From Saprospirales bacterium (GTDB taxonomy: Bacteria; Bacteroidota; Bacteroidia; Chitinophagales; Saprospiraceae): a stretch of DNA of 64,000 nucleotides. A model generated the notes under the pieces. It saw nothing but the letters and a program-made list of their open reading frames with translations, searched no databases and was not told the DNA's origin. Of the stretch, positions 44,628-53,712 are shown one piece after another (positions within the stretch are counted from its first letter, which is position 1; each line of letters opens with the position of its first letter). The stretch spans positions 84,695 to 148,694 of the forward strand of contig PAAY01000004.1 in NCBI GenBank assembly GCA_002698985.1, in the 5' to 3' direction. The position numbers and the translations under genes are program-made.

Positions 44628-45232
44628 ACGCCACGGTATTTTTCGAATGACAAGCCATTGTTTTTCACAAATTCGATAAAGGCCCGTTTTGCCCGGTTGA
44701 TGCGGGTGGCCACCGTCCCTTCGGGGATTTTTAGCACGTCGGAAATTTCCGAGTAACTCATTCCCTCCAGGTAGCGCAGCACCAGCACATCTTTGTATTT
44801 GTTCGCAATGCCCCGGAGAGCCTCTTTCACAAGGCTTTCTTCGAGGACCATTTTGTCGGCCTGGTCTTCATCACCCAGATCGGAGGTGAAGGCCTCTACC
44901 AATTCCTCATTCAGTTCCAGGGTCTTGTCCTTTCCATAGGATTTTCGCTTGCGCAATGCCGATATGGCCTCGTTGTGCACGATGCGGTAAACCCAGGCAG
45001 AAAAGCTGAACGAAGGATCATAGCCATTGAGGTTGAGCCAGACCTTGATGAATGCTTCTTGCAACACATCCTGAGCTTCGGCGTCCGTCAGTCCGGCAAA
45101 AGTCTTCAGGTAGCGTTTGAGACGCTGCTCGTAACGCTCATAAAGGCAGGAAAACCAATCCACCTCTTCAAGTGATTTCCTCACCAGTTCGAGGTCATCG
45201 TAGCGGTCGCATATTTGTTGGGCAATGATCAT
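44624..45232 (-). CDS. RNA polymerase sigma-70 factor, ECF type
   Basis: A 202-residue sigma factor starting at MIIAQQICDRY (ATG at 45232). Region 2 shows DAEAQDVLQEAFIKVWLNL and FSFSAWVYRIVHNEAISALR; region 4 shows KYKDVLVLRYLEGMSYSEIS and IPEGTVATRINRAKRAF. Region 3 is missing, as in ECF factors. It is transcribed with the overlapping membrane protein gene. Its regulon is unknown; the DUF2202 lipoprotein gene just upstream is on the same strand but separated by a terminator. Confidence 0.94.
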   Translation of the reverse strand: MIIAQQICDRYDDLELVRKSLEEVDWFSCLYERYEQRLKRYLKTFAGLTDAEAQDVLQEAFIKVWLNLNGYDPSFSFSAWVYRIVHNEAISALRKRKSYGKDKTLELNEELVEAFTSDLGDEDQADKMVLEESLVKEALRGIANKYKDVLVLRYLEGMSYSEISDVLKIPEGTVATRINRAKRAFIEFVKNNGLSFEKYRGV

Positions 45233-45326
45233 ACTCCGCCGAAAATAGGCTTGTCTGGCATTTTTATTTGTGACATAAATCTTCGTCGTCAGAACCAAAT
45301 CGCAACGGGAAGATTCCACCGTTTTT

Positions 45327-45368
45327 CAAAAAAAGCAGAGCGCCCTGCACTGCATGAGTGCCAGGCGC
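45327..45368 (-). terminator. Terminator after the DUF2202 gene
   Basis: On the minus strand a stem of GCGCC and GCACT blocks pairing with AGTGC and GGCGC (two-base internal loop) spans 45368-45340, followed by seven T residues (45334-45328). Confidence 0.65.
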
Positions 45369-45432
45369 CCGCTCGCAGAATCATTCACCTGCTATCAGGA
45401 TCATTGGGAAATTGGAGTTCAAAAGGTGCTGT

Positions 45433-45640
45433 TCAATTACCGCCTTTCCAGCCACCGGGACCATTGCCTGGGCCATTGCCTGGGCCGGGATTCCCGTTGG
45501 GGCAAGTTCCATTGCCTGGCCCTGGGCCATTACCATTGCCCGGGCCGTTTCCATTGCCTGGGCCATTGCCTGCATTTCCGTAAGGACAGTTTCCTTTTCC
45601 AGGACCATTGCCAGGACCGTTACCGGGGCAAGTTCCACAG
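45433..45640. repeat. 12-bp-like minisatellite coding the GNGPGN tail
   Basis: On the plus strand CATTGCCTGGGC and close variants recur many times from about 45462 to 45620 in coding-frame units of six or twelve bases. It encodes the Gly-Asn-Gly-Pro repeats of the lipoprotein C-terminus. Confidence 0.7.
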
Positions 45641-46353
45641 AGTTGGCCACCGCGCTCACGCTGGCTGCTGACGATGTCATTGTAAAGGTCGGCGCTGATG
45701 TAAACCGGTTCGTAGGCAATGCCGAGGTTGTCGAGTTTGCGATGGAATGCCCGGAGGTGGTTTCTCGAGCCCCGCATCAGCTCGCCAAAGACAGCCTTGA
45801 TATCGGCATTGTCAACAGCCTCGATGTAATCCAGCAAATCGGCGATGTCGGTGTCTTCGATGGTGGCGCCGGCCAACATGGCCTTTTCAAGGCTCTCTTC
45901 GCCTGCGGCAACCAGCTCGTTGTACAAGTTCTGAAGGGCGTCGTTGTTGAACTCACCCGGGCCGTTGCCTTCGACTGGATCGTCGATATCGTATTTTTCC
46001 AGGAGGCAGCCAATGGCGTCCATGTGGCGCTGCTCGGCCTTTGCGATATTGGCAAAGACCCGCATGTTCCATTTTTCATTCAGTTTCAGGTAAACGTCAC
46101 GGGCCATCTTTTCTTCTTCCCGCATAAATACCAGCGCCGTCAGCTCATTAGCGGAAAGCTCTTCCACAGGAAACTCGTTCAGGATGCAGGTGCATGGATT
46201 TACAGGATTGGCAGCTTCATCTGCCGGTACCTGCAAAGCCATTTGGTCGAAGTATTGGAGTTCATTGGCATTGGACTCACACTGTGTGAACAGGACGGCA
46301 ATGCCCGTCAGCATGAACAGGGCGCTTGCCAGTTTGATCATGGAAGTTTTCAT
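45433..46353 (-). CDS. DUF2202 ferritin-like lipoprotein with Gly-Asn-Pro tail
   Basis: A 306-residue protein if started at MKTSMIKLAS (ATG at 46353; an ATG at 46386 is also possible). A lipobox (VLFTQCES, Cys25) is followed by a DUF2202 domain (about 65-230), a four-helix ferritin-like fold with the metal-type motifs EEEKMARDVY and AEQRHMDAIG. The last 65-70 residues are an almost pure Gly/Asn/Pro repeat with four or five Cys (CPGNGPGNGPGKGNCPYGN). The domain is thought to bind metal, but its role is unproven. The tail looks like a flexible or metal-binding surface extension. Confidence 0.85.
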   Translation of the reverse strand: MKTSMIKLASALFMLTGIAVLFTQCESNANELQYFDQMALQVPADEAANPVNPCTCILNEFPVEELSANELTALVFMREEEKMARDVYLKLNEKWNMRVFANIAKAEQRHMDAIGCLLEKYDIDDPVEGNGPGEFNNDALQNLYNELVAAGEESLEKAMLAGATIEDTDIADLLDYIEAVDNADIKAVFGELMRGSRNHLRAFHRKLDNLGIAYEPVYISADLYNDIVSSQRERGGQLCGTCPGNGPGNGPGKGNCPYGNAGNGPGNGNGPGNGNGPGPGNGTCPNGNPGPGNGPGNGPGGWKGGN

Positions 46354-46538
46354 CGCTCGAGGTTTTGGTGAAGGATTGTTTTTCATTTGCACCCTTACTA
46401 CGCAGGGCCTACCCCGTTCTTTCATTTTCTTTTGCTGACAAATGTCATGGGGCTGATTGGCCGGGTTGTCTCATCCACCTGTAGAAAGGCTCAGATCTGC
46501 AACCGATACGGAATACCCGGAAGAAAGTCCGCTTTTGC

Positions 46539-46546
46539 TAACTTTG
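46539..46546 (+). promoter_or_regulatory. -7 box of the large fusion lipoprotein gene
   Basis: TAACTTTG is an exact TAnnTTTG match 36 bases before the ATG at 46583. No clear -33 element was found. Confidence 0.45.
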
Positions 46547-46582
46547 CGCACCTGCCAAAAAAGCCGCTCAGCAAAGCACCTT

Positions 46583-49500
46583 ATGTACATGAAACAACAC
46601 CTCCCTCAGCAAGTATCCGGCATTGCCTTCCTGCTTCTTGCGTGCCTGTTTTTCTTCCCAGCCTGCCAGCAAAATGAGCCGATGAAAACGGAGCGGCCAC
46701 ACGACCCCTGGGTCATCCGCTCTGTGCTGGATTCTTTCCCGAGGGTGGCAACCGTGGCTCTTCACGACGATCTCTGGGTGGCCTACCACACCGAAACCGG
46801 TGCGCTTTACAAAGCCTGGAAGGGAAGCGTCAACTTCGACGGAGCGGTGTACACCACCGTGCACGGGCCCCAGCCCTCCAGCATCGGTGATGCCTGGTTG
46901 GTGAACCGTTTCCGGCAGCCCTGGCGGGTGGTGCAGAATGGCCAGGAGACCGAGCCCAAAGTGCAATACCGCGGCCACCGCTTTGAAAACGGACAGGTCT
47001 GGCTCAACTACGAGCTGACATTGCCCGAAGGCAAAAAAATAAAGGTGAGCGAGCGCCCGGAGTACTTCCCTTCGGGCAATGGACTGACAGGTTTTGAGCG
47101 TACCTTTCGCACCCAAGGCGTACCCGAAGGCACTGAGGTTTTGCTGTTGATGAACCTCAATTCGGTGGCCTTCGAAAAAGCTGTCGTCACCGATGCGCAG
47201 TGGGAGGTGACCGCCAAAGAACCCGTCACTCGAGGCAAATACCACGGTTATGAAATCCAGGGCCGGCTGACCTTGCCTTCCAATGCTTCCTGTCGCTTCG
47301 CAACGACTTTCACCCAGGTACCCTTCGTCAAAAATGAAAACCGCATCGCCGGCGATGAGGCCGCCGAAAACATCCCGCTGGGATTGCGGATGATCGACCG
47401 CAGCGACTGCAAGACCTGCCACAACACCTTCGTCGCCACCGTTGGTCCTTCCTACCTCGATGTGGCCCGTCGCTACCGCAATACTTCCGACAACGTGAAC
47501 GCTCTCGTGGCCAAGGTGAAAACCGGCGGCTCCGGCAACTGGGGTCAGGCGGCCATGACTCCGCACGCCGACCTGCCCGACAACGACATCCGCATCATGG
47601 TGGAGTACATCATGTCATTGGATGCCGAAGAGGAAGCCAAACTGGCGGCCATTCCCGAAACCAAAGAGCCGCTCGAAATGCAGGAGGGACTGGCCGAAGT
47701 GGACGAAGCTGAATTCATGCCCGGGGCTGTGGTGAGGGTCTATCAATACGACCGCAACCTCACCCAATTGGCCGACCTGAAGCCTTTCCCGAAACCGGTC
47801 TTCGAGGGCGTGGTGCCTGCCCTGCACGCCACCGCCGAAGAATTCGGTGAGCTGACCGACAACTTCGGCCTGGTTGCCGAAGGCTACCTTAAAATCCCCA
47901 AAGACAACAACTACCTGCTGCGGCTGGTCAGCGACGATGGCTCCAAACTCTGGCTCGACGGCGAGCTGCTCATCGACCACGACGGGTTGCACGGCGATTC
48001 ACCGAAGGACGCCGAAATCGGTTTGAAAGCGGGTTTCCATCCTTTCCGGCTGGAGTATTTCGAAGCGGGCGGTGGCAACATGGTGTCTTTCCAATGGCGC
48101 TCTTTCGACGACAATGGCAGCTTCGAAATCGTGCCGCCGGCAGCCATCTGGCACAAAAAAGACGAAACGCCCTCTGCAAGTGTAGCCGTGAGCCTGGGTG
48201 GCGGCACCCGCCTGCCCGGCGACCGCACGGCCGTGGACGGTGTACATCCCAGCTACGACCTCGCCCAGGCCCGCCCCGATGACTTTTTCCCGAAGGTGGG
48301 CGGTATGGACTTTCTCTCCGACGGCCGACTGGTGGTCAGCCGATGGGATCCTGAAGGCGGCGTGTACATAATCGACGGCGTACAGACGGGTGACCCCGCT
48401 AAAATGACGGCCAAACGCATCGCTGCCGGCCTGCACGAACCCCTCGGCCTCAAAGTGGTGGACGACACCATTTACGTTCTCCAAAAACAGGAACTCACCA
48501 AACTCATCGACCTCGACGGCGATGAAATCATCGACGAATATTACACCCTCTGCAACAGCTGGGGCGTGAGCACGAACTTCCACGAGTTCGCCTTCGGGCT
48601 GGTGTACAAAGACGGCTATTTCTACGGCAGCCTCGCCACCGACATCCTGCCCGGTGGGGCTGGAGCTCCGGTGCAGCCGAAGGACCGCGGCCGCACTTTC
48701 AAAATCTCCCGGGCTGATGGCAGCATCCAGCTCATCACCTCCGGTCTGCGCACCCCCAACGGCATCGGCATCGGCGTGGATGGCGAAATCTTCAATGCCG
48801 ACAACCAGGGCGACTGGCTGCCCGCCAGCAAAATCGTCCACATTACGGAAGGTGCTTTTTACGGCAGCCGGGCGGTGGACTTCGAAGGCACCGCCAACCT
48901 GCCGGTGAAACAACCCATGGTCTGGCTGCCACAGGACGAAATCGGCAACTCACCCTCCACGCCGCTGGCCTTGAACGACGGCCCTTACAAAGGGCAGATG
49001 ATCCATTGTGAAGTGACCCATGGCGGCGTGAAGCGGGTGTTCGTGGAAAAGGTCAACGGCGAGTACCAGGGCTGTGTGTTCCGCTTCATCCAGGGCTTGG
49101 AGGCCGGCATCAACCGCATGGTGTGGGGCCCCGACAGTGCCCTTTACGTGGGTGGCATCGGCAACCCCGGCAACTGGCAGCACGGCCAAAACCGCTGGTA
49201 CGGCCTGCAGCGGTTGAAATACAATGGCAAACCCGCCTTCGAGATGCTGGCCGTCAGGGCCAAAAGCAACGGCATGGAGATCGAATTCACCCAGCCGCTG
49301 GAACCCCGCGACGGCTGGGACCCTGCCGAGTACACCGTTCAGCAGTGGCGCTACGTGCCCACTGCCGACTACGGCGGTCCCAAAGTCGATCTGACCCGCC
49401 TGCCCGTGCGCTCGGCCAGCGTCAGCCCCGACCGCCGCAAGGTCTTCCTCGAAATACCGGGTCTGAAAGCCGGCCATGTGGTGTACATCCGCATCCCCAC

Positions 49501-50281
49501 CCACTGGATCAGCGACAGCGGGCTGCCACTCTGGAGCACAGAGGCCTGGTACACCCTCAACGCCATTCCCGAAGGAAACCCCGGCACCGTATTGCCGAGG
49601 CCGAACTTCCAGCCCAACACCCTCACGGACGAGGAAAAAGCTGCCGGTTGGCGCCTGCTTTTCGACGGAAAATCCATCACCAACTGGCGCAATTTCAACA
49701 AGCAAACCATCGGCAAAGACTGGATCATCGACGACAACGCCATCCACCTCAACGCCCGCAAAAACCCACAGGGTGGCTGGCAGGCGGCCGATGGCGGTGA
49801 CATCCTCTACGACGAGGTTTTCGAAAACTACGAGCTGCGTCTCGAGTGGAAAATCGCTCCCTGCGGCAACAGCGGAATCATCTATAACATCGTCGAAAGC
49901 GACAAATACGAATACCCCTGGCAGACCGGCCCTGAGATGCAGGTGCTGGACAATGCCTGCCATCCCGATGCCCTCATCGAAAAGCACCGGGCGGGCGACC
50001 TCTACGACCTCATCTCTTGCAAATACATGACCGTGAAACCAGCCGGCCAATGGAACCGCGTGCGCCTCATCAACCGCAACGGCAAAGTGGAGCACTGGCT
50101 CAACGGCCGCAAAGTGGTGGAAGTGGACATGACCTCCAGCGAATGGCTGCAACTCATCAACAACAGCAAGTTCAAGGACATGCCCGACTTCGGCCGCAGC
50201 ACCAAAGGCTACATCGCCCTGCAAGACCACGGCGACAAGGTTTGGTTCCGGAATATCCGGATTAAGATGTTGAGGAACTGA
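46583..50281 (+). CDS. Lipoprotein fusion: cytochrome c, PA14, propeller and DUF1080
   Basis: A 1232-residue envelope protein starting at ATG 46583 (or 46589). The lipobox is FFPACQQ (Cys28). Visible domains are an N-terminal beta-rich part, a c-type haem module with CKTCH (C276-H280), a PA14 domain (about 409-523) with SDDGSKLWLDGELLIDHDG, a sorbosone/glucose-dehydrogenase-like propeller (about 570-890) with GGMDFLSDGRLVVSRW and FAFGLVYKDGYFYG, and a C-terminal DUF1080 domain (about 1017-1232) with LLFDGKSITNW. DUF1080 proteins include 3-keto-glycoside hydrolases. The combination suggests oxidative sugar breakdown at the cell envelope, but the reaction is inference. Confidence 0.85.
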   Translation: MYMKQHLPQQVSGIAFLLLACLFFFPACQQNEPMKTERPHDPWVIRSVLDSFPRVATVALHDDLWVAYHTETGALYKAWKGSVNFDGAVYTTVHGPQPSSIGDAWLVNRFRQPWRVVQNGQETEPKVQYRGHRFENGQVWLNYELTLPEGKKIKVSERPEYFPSGNGLTGFERTFRTQGVPEGTEVLLLMNLNSVAFEKAVVTDAQWEVTAKEPVTRGKYHGYEIQGRLTLPSNASCRFATTFTQVPFVKNENRIAGDEAAENIPLGLRMIDRSDCKTCHNTFVATVGPSYLDVARRYRNTSDNVNALVAKVKTGGSGNWGQAAMTPHADLPDNDIRIMVEYIMSLDAEEEAKLAAIPETKEPLEMQEGLAEVDEAEFMPGAVVRVYQYDRNLTQLADLKPFPKPVFEGVVPALHATAEEFGELTDNFGLVAEGYLKIPKDNNYLLRLVSDDGSKLWLDGELLIDHDGLHGDSPKDAEIGLKAGFHPFRLEYFEAGGGNMVSFQWRSFDDNGSFEIVPPAAIWHKKDETPSASVAVSLGGGTRLPGDRTAVDGVHPSYDLAQARPDDFFPKVGGMDFLSDGRLVVSRWDPEGGVYIIDGVQTGDPAKMTAKRIAAGLHEPLGLKVVDDTIYVLQKQELTKLIDLDGDEIIDEYYTLCNSWGVSTNFHEFAFGLVYKDGYFYGSLATDILPGGAGAPVQPKDRGRTFKISRADGSIQLITSGLRTPNGIGIGVDGEIFNADNQGDWLPASKIVHITEGAFYGSRAVDFEGTANLPVKQPMVWLPQDEIGNSPSTPLALNDGPYKGQMIHCEVTHGGVKRVFVEKVNGEYQGCVFRFIQGLEAGINRMVWGPDSALYVGGIGNPGNWQHGQNRWYGLQRLKYNGKPAFEMLAVRAKSNGMEIEFTQPLEPRDGWDPAEYTVQQWRYVPTADYGGPKVDLTRLPVRSASVSPDRRKVFLEIPGLKAGHVVYIRIPTHWISDSGLPLWSTEAWYTLNAIPEGNPGTVLPRPNFQPNTLTDEEKAAGWRLLFDGKSITNWRNFNKQTIGKDWIIDDNAIHLNARKNPQGGWQAADGGDILYDEVFENYELRLEWKIAPCGNSGIIYNIVESDKYEYPWQTGPEMQVLDNACHPDALIEKHRAGDLYDLISCKYMTVKPAGQWNRVRLINRNGKVEHWLNGRKVVEVDMTSSEWLQLINNSKFKDMPDFGRSTKGYIALQDHGDKVWFRNIRIKMLRN

Positions 50282-50788
50282 AGAATTGAGGATTGAGGAT
50301 TTCCTGTCTGCCGCCCCGTCTGGCCGCCGGACAGGCAGGCAGGGAGGATATGAGGATATGAGGATTTGAGGATTTCCTGCCTGCGGCAGGCAGGGAGGAA
50401 CTGAGGATTGAGTGCACTGCAAAAAGTTACTTTACTGCGAAAAATTAGAAATCTCACTCCTTACAGCACTCGAAGTGCTGTCAGGAGTAAAATGTACAAC
50501 CCCTCAAAACCAAGGCTTTAGTGCGGGCCAAACTCCTGTCTGCCCTGTCTGACGCCCTGTCTGCCGACAGGCAGGCAGGCAGGCGGACAGGCAGGTCACT
50601 CAAACAACGGAACTTACGCTAACTCCAATAGAAAATGACTTTTTACAGTGGACTCAGGATTTGAGGATTTGAACCCCGGCAAAAACCCCATAATCCCAAT
50701 AACCCTCTATAATCTTCATAATCCTGATAATCCCCATAACTCTTATAACCCTCTATAATCCTAATAATCTCCATAAACCTCAAATAAA
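50282..50788. repeat. Repeat-rich spacer between the fusion gene and purD
   Basis: No gene is seen in 507 bases. There are GAGGAYTTGAGGA simple repeats (50282-50410); (CAGG)n-rich palindromes, including CCTGCCTGCGGCAGGCAGG at 50376-50394 and a longer one at about 50535-50595; a 15-bp stem with a 3-nt loop (50456-50488, one mismatch); and a 46-bp imperfect tandem repeat built on ATAACCCTCTATAATC (50699 and 50745). They look like dispersed chromosomal repeats, not a CRISPR array. Confidence 0.7.
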
Positions 50789-52063
50789 ATGCGCATTCTC
50801 ATTCTTGGTGGTGGCGGCCGTGAACATGCTCTGGCCTGGAAGATCAGCCAGAGTCCGTTATGCAAAGCCCTTTTCATCGCCCCTGGCAATGCCGGTACGG
50901 AAGCCCACGGCACCAACGTAGCACTCGACATAGAAGACAACGAAGCCATCGCCCGCTGGGTGGCTGGCAACGCCATCGACATGGTGGTGGTGGGTCCGGA
51001 GGCGCCCCTGGTCAACGGTGTCTGGGATTTCCTTCGGCAAAATGAAGCCACGAAAGATTGCATCGTGGTGGGTCCCTCGCAAGCCGGTGCTCAGCTCGAA
51101 GGCAGCAAGGCCTTTGCAAAGGCTTTCATGCAACAGTACAGCATCCCAACGGCCGCCTACCGGGAGTTTACCAGCGAGCAACTCGACCAGGCGGTGGACT
51201 ATTTGCGCAGCGAGGCAAAGGCACCCTATGTGCTGAAAGCCGACGGACTGGCCGCCGGAAAAGGGGTGGTCATTTGCGAAGAAAGCGGACAGGCTGTAGA
51301 AGAGATGAAGGCCATGCTTTCAGGTAAGTTCGGAGCAGCCAGCAGCAAGGTGGTGGTGGAGGAATTCCTGAGCGGCATCGAGTTCAGCGTCTTCGTCTTG
51401 ACCGACGGAAAGAATTACAAAATCCTGCCCGTAGCAAAGGACTACAAGCGCATCGGTGAGGGCGACACCGGGCCCAACACCGGCGGCATGGGAGCTGTGT
51501 CGCCGCCCCCTTTCGTTGATGCCACGCTAATGGACAAAGTGGAAAAGCGCATCATTCAGCCCACCATGCAGGGCCTGCAGGAGCGACAAATGCCCTACCA
51601 CGGATTCATCTTTTTCGGCCTCATCGAGGTGGGTGGGGAACCTTTCGTCATCGAATACAACTGCCGCCTGGGCGATCCCGAAACGGAAGTGGTGCTGCCG
51701 CGCCTCCGAAACGACCTGGTGGAACTTTTTGTCGCCATGCACGAGGGCAGCCTGGATGCTGTTCGCATAGAAGAAGACCCACGGGCCGCTGCCACGGTAA
51801 TCCTTGCATCAGGTGGCTACCCCGGCAGCTACGAAAAAGGCAAAATCATCACGGGGCTGGAACGAGTAGAAGGCAGCATCGTTTTCCATGCCGGCACCAA
51901 GCGCATGGCCGACGGAACCATCGTCACCAGCGGCGGCAGGGTCATGGCCATCACTTCATTGGCACCCGACTTCCGGCAGGCCATCGCCATCAGCAATGCC
52001 AACGCCGAACGCATCCAGTTCGAAGGAAAATATTTCCGGAAGGATATTGGGTTTGATCTGTGA
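50789..52063 (+). CDS. purD: Phosphoribosylamine-glycine ligase
   Basis: A 424-residue ATP-grasp enzyme that joins glycine to 5-phosphoribosylamine in purine synthesis. Motifs: ILILGGGGREHALAWKISQS at the N-terminus, GSKAFAKAFMQQYSIPTAAY, ADGLAAGKGVVICEE, NTGGMGAVSPPP, EYNCRLGDPETEVVLPRL and SGGYPGSYEKGKII. The length is standard. It is monocistronic, with convergent secreted-protein genes beyond it. Confidence 0.96.
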   Translation: MRILILGGGGREHALAWKISQSPLCKALFIAPGNAGTEAHGTNVALDIEDNEAIARWVAGNAIDMVVVGPEAPLVNGVWDFLRQNEATKDCIVVGPSQAGAQLEGSKAFAKAFMQQYSIPTAAYREFTSEQLDQAVDYLRSEAKAPYVLKADGLAAGKGVVICEESGQAVEEMKAMLSGKFGAASSKVVVEEFLSGIEFSVFVLTDGKNYKILPVAKDYKRIGEGDTGPNTGGMGAVSPPPFVDATLMDKVEKRIIQPTMQGLQERQMPYHGFIFFGLIEVGGEPFVIEYNCRLGDPETEVVLPRLRNDLVELFVAMHEGSLDAVRIEEDPRAAATVILASGGYPGSYEKGKIITGLERVEGSIVFHAGTKRMADGTIVTSGGRVMAITSLAPDFRQAIAISNANAERIQFEGKYFRKDIGFDL

Positions 52064-52111
52064 GGACGCAAGGCAACTGTCAGGAAGGTGATTTGATTTA
52101 GAACACTATCG

Positions 52112-53650
52112 TCATTTCCCAACTACTATTTTGCCGGCCTTCAACAACACGCCATTTTCCATATAGCGATAAAAATACACCCCCGGCGGCACCTCAGCCG
52201 CATTCCACCGGAGGCTTGTTTCGCCTTCCGGCAATGCAAAGTGCTGCACCGGCCGCCCGGCCAGGTCCGTGATGAGCAACTGCCTGTGCTGGCCACCGGT
52301 GGCATTCTGAAAATAGAAATCCACATGGCTGCTGGCCGGGTTGGGCCACACCCGTACCTCCACCGCAGGATGCACCTCCTCCACCGGGGTGATGCCGGAG
52401 CACAAAAGCGTGTCTATGCAGCCATCTTTGTCCACTTTTATTAAAATGCCCCAATTTTTAGGATCAGCGGATGAATCGTAGTATCCGGCAGCGATGATGC
52501 TGCCACTGGACAGTTCGACAGCTGAGTGGAGGTATTGACCCGTAGCGAAAATCGAATCAGGAAACACTAAGTCTTTACGCTCCCACAAAGTATCTCCATC
52601 ATATTCCATTCTTACCATCCATGCATATCCGTGATCCTCGGCAAGTACAGGGTTGGGAACTTTCTCATTGTTTTTTCCAAGGCCAAGAAAATCTCCATTT
52701 TCTAATGGCAACATATTGAGAATGAAATTGCCGTTTGCGTCCATATCATCTAAATCCACAGCATTGACTATATTAAAATTGCCATCCCGAACAACTACTC
52801 TTGGCTGGCGTTTCATAAAGCCATCCATTTCAAATTCAGCCCTGACAGTAGCATAAATCCAGTTGCCTTCAACATTGATGTTCAGCCCATCCAGCCATAC
52901 CTCATCCAGAGATGGTTCACCCAGCCAACTCCATTTGATGTTTCCCACACTGTCAATGGCAAATATTTTTATTCTGCTTTCGAACTGCTGCCAAGGGACC
53001 ATATAAGGCTGGTTGCTGCTACCTATGACGTATTCATTGGCATCTCGAATCAGCATGGAGTCGAAGATATCATCACGGGCATTGCCTTTGCCGTAACTCC
53101 TCTCCCAAATTTCCGCTCCGTTATAGTCAACTTTTTTCACAAAAAGATCGAGCTTGTTATCAAGGGCTTGCTTCATACCACTAATCAGATAACCATCATT
53201 GATTTCAACAATTTTTCGAAAAAAATCTTGTGATGAATTGCTATCTGTGTATTCTCGAAGCCATACTTGATTGCCATCATTGTCAACTTTCATTGCTATT
53301 CCTGTACTTCTTTCAAATACATGACCAAGCAACAAATATCCCGACCCATCCAAACATCTGAGGAGCCCTCTCGGAGTTTCTCCAAGAGAATAATTTCCAC
53401 CAAGGCTGTCCTGATATTGAAAGTGTGCAAGTATGTTTCCATTTGTGTCCAATTTGGTCAAGGTCATTACTTGCTTGTATGGGAAAGTGTCCTGGATCGC
53501 AATGCCAGAAACTACCAACGTGTCTTGCGTTAGAATTAAATTAGTAAAAACCATACCCGGATGTCCAAAGTCATAGTGACTGATGAACCCTTCCTGTGCC
53601 TTTGCAAAAAGAGGGAGCAACAGGAAAAACAAAATGCATGGCCACTTCAT
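52112..53650 (-). CDS. Secreted paralogue 1 with T9SS sorting domain
   Basis: A 512-residue protein starting at MKWPCILFFLLLPLFAKAQ (ATG at 53650). The body is built from repeated propeller-like units of the type LLGHVFERSTGIAMKVDNDG, with recurring K-x-D-x-x-G steps. Near the end, GCIDTLLCSGITPVEEVHP leads into the sorting domain, which starts at WPNPASSHVDF and ends GKIVVGK. It is the most diverged of five tandem paralogues. The CTD directs export across the outer membrane by T9SS. No enzymatic motif is seen; its function is unknown. Confidence 0.86.
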   Translation of the reverse strand: MKWPCILFFLLLPLFAKAQEGFISHYDFGHPGMVFTNLILTQDTLVVSGIAIQDTFPYKQVMTLTKLDTNGNILAHFQYQDSLGGNYSLGETPRGLLRCLDGSGYLLLGHVFERSTGIAMKVDNDGNQVWLREYTDSNSSQDFFRKIVEINDGYLISGMKQALDNKLDLFVKKVDYNGAEIWERSYGKGNARDDIFDSMLIRDANEYVIGSSNQPYMVPWQQFESRIKIFAIDSVGNIKWSWLGEPSLDEVWLDGLNINVEGNWIYATVRAEFEMDGFMKRQPRVVVRDGNFNIVNAVDLDDMDANGNFILNMLPLENGDFLGLGKNNEKVPNPVLAEDHGYAWMVRMEYDGDTLWERKDLVFPDSIFATGQYLHSAVELSSGSIIAAGYYDSSADPKNWGILIKVDKDGCIDTLLCSGITPVEEVHPAVEVRVWPNPASSHVDFYFQNATGGQHRQLLITDLAGRPVQHFALPEGETSLRWNAAEVPPGVYFYRYMENGVLLKAGKIVVGK

Positions 53651-53712
53651 GGCAGTATAGTTGAAGCCCCGCACACCTCCAATAGCAGAATGCGGGGCAT
53701 AATGAGAAAAAC

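Noticed and set aside
45433..45640. A CRISPR-like or intergenic tandem repeat
   Set aside because: The repeats are in frame and encode the Gly-Asn-Pro tail of the DUF2202 protein.
48950..50422. A 490-codon minus-strand frame opposite the large fusion gene
   Set aside because: It shadows the propeller and DUF1080 coding sequence and begins in the repeat-rich spacer.
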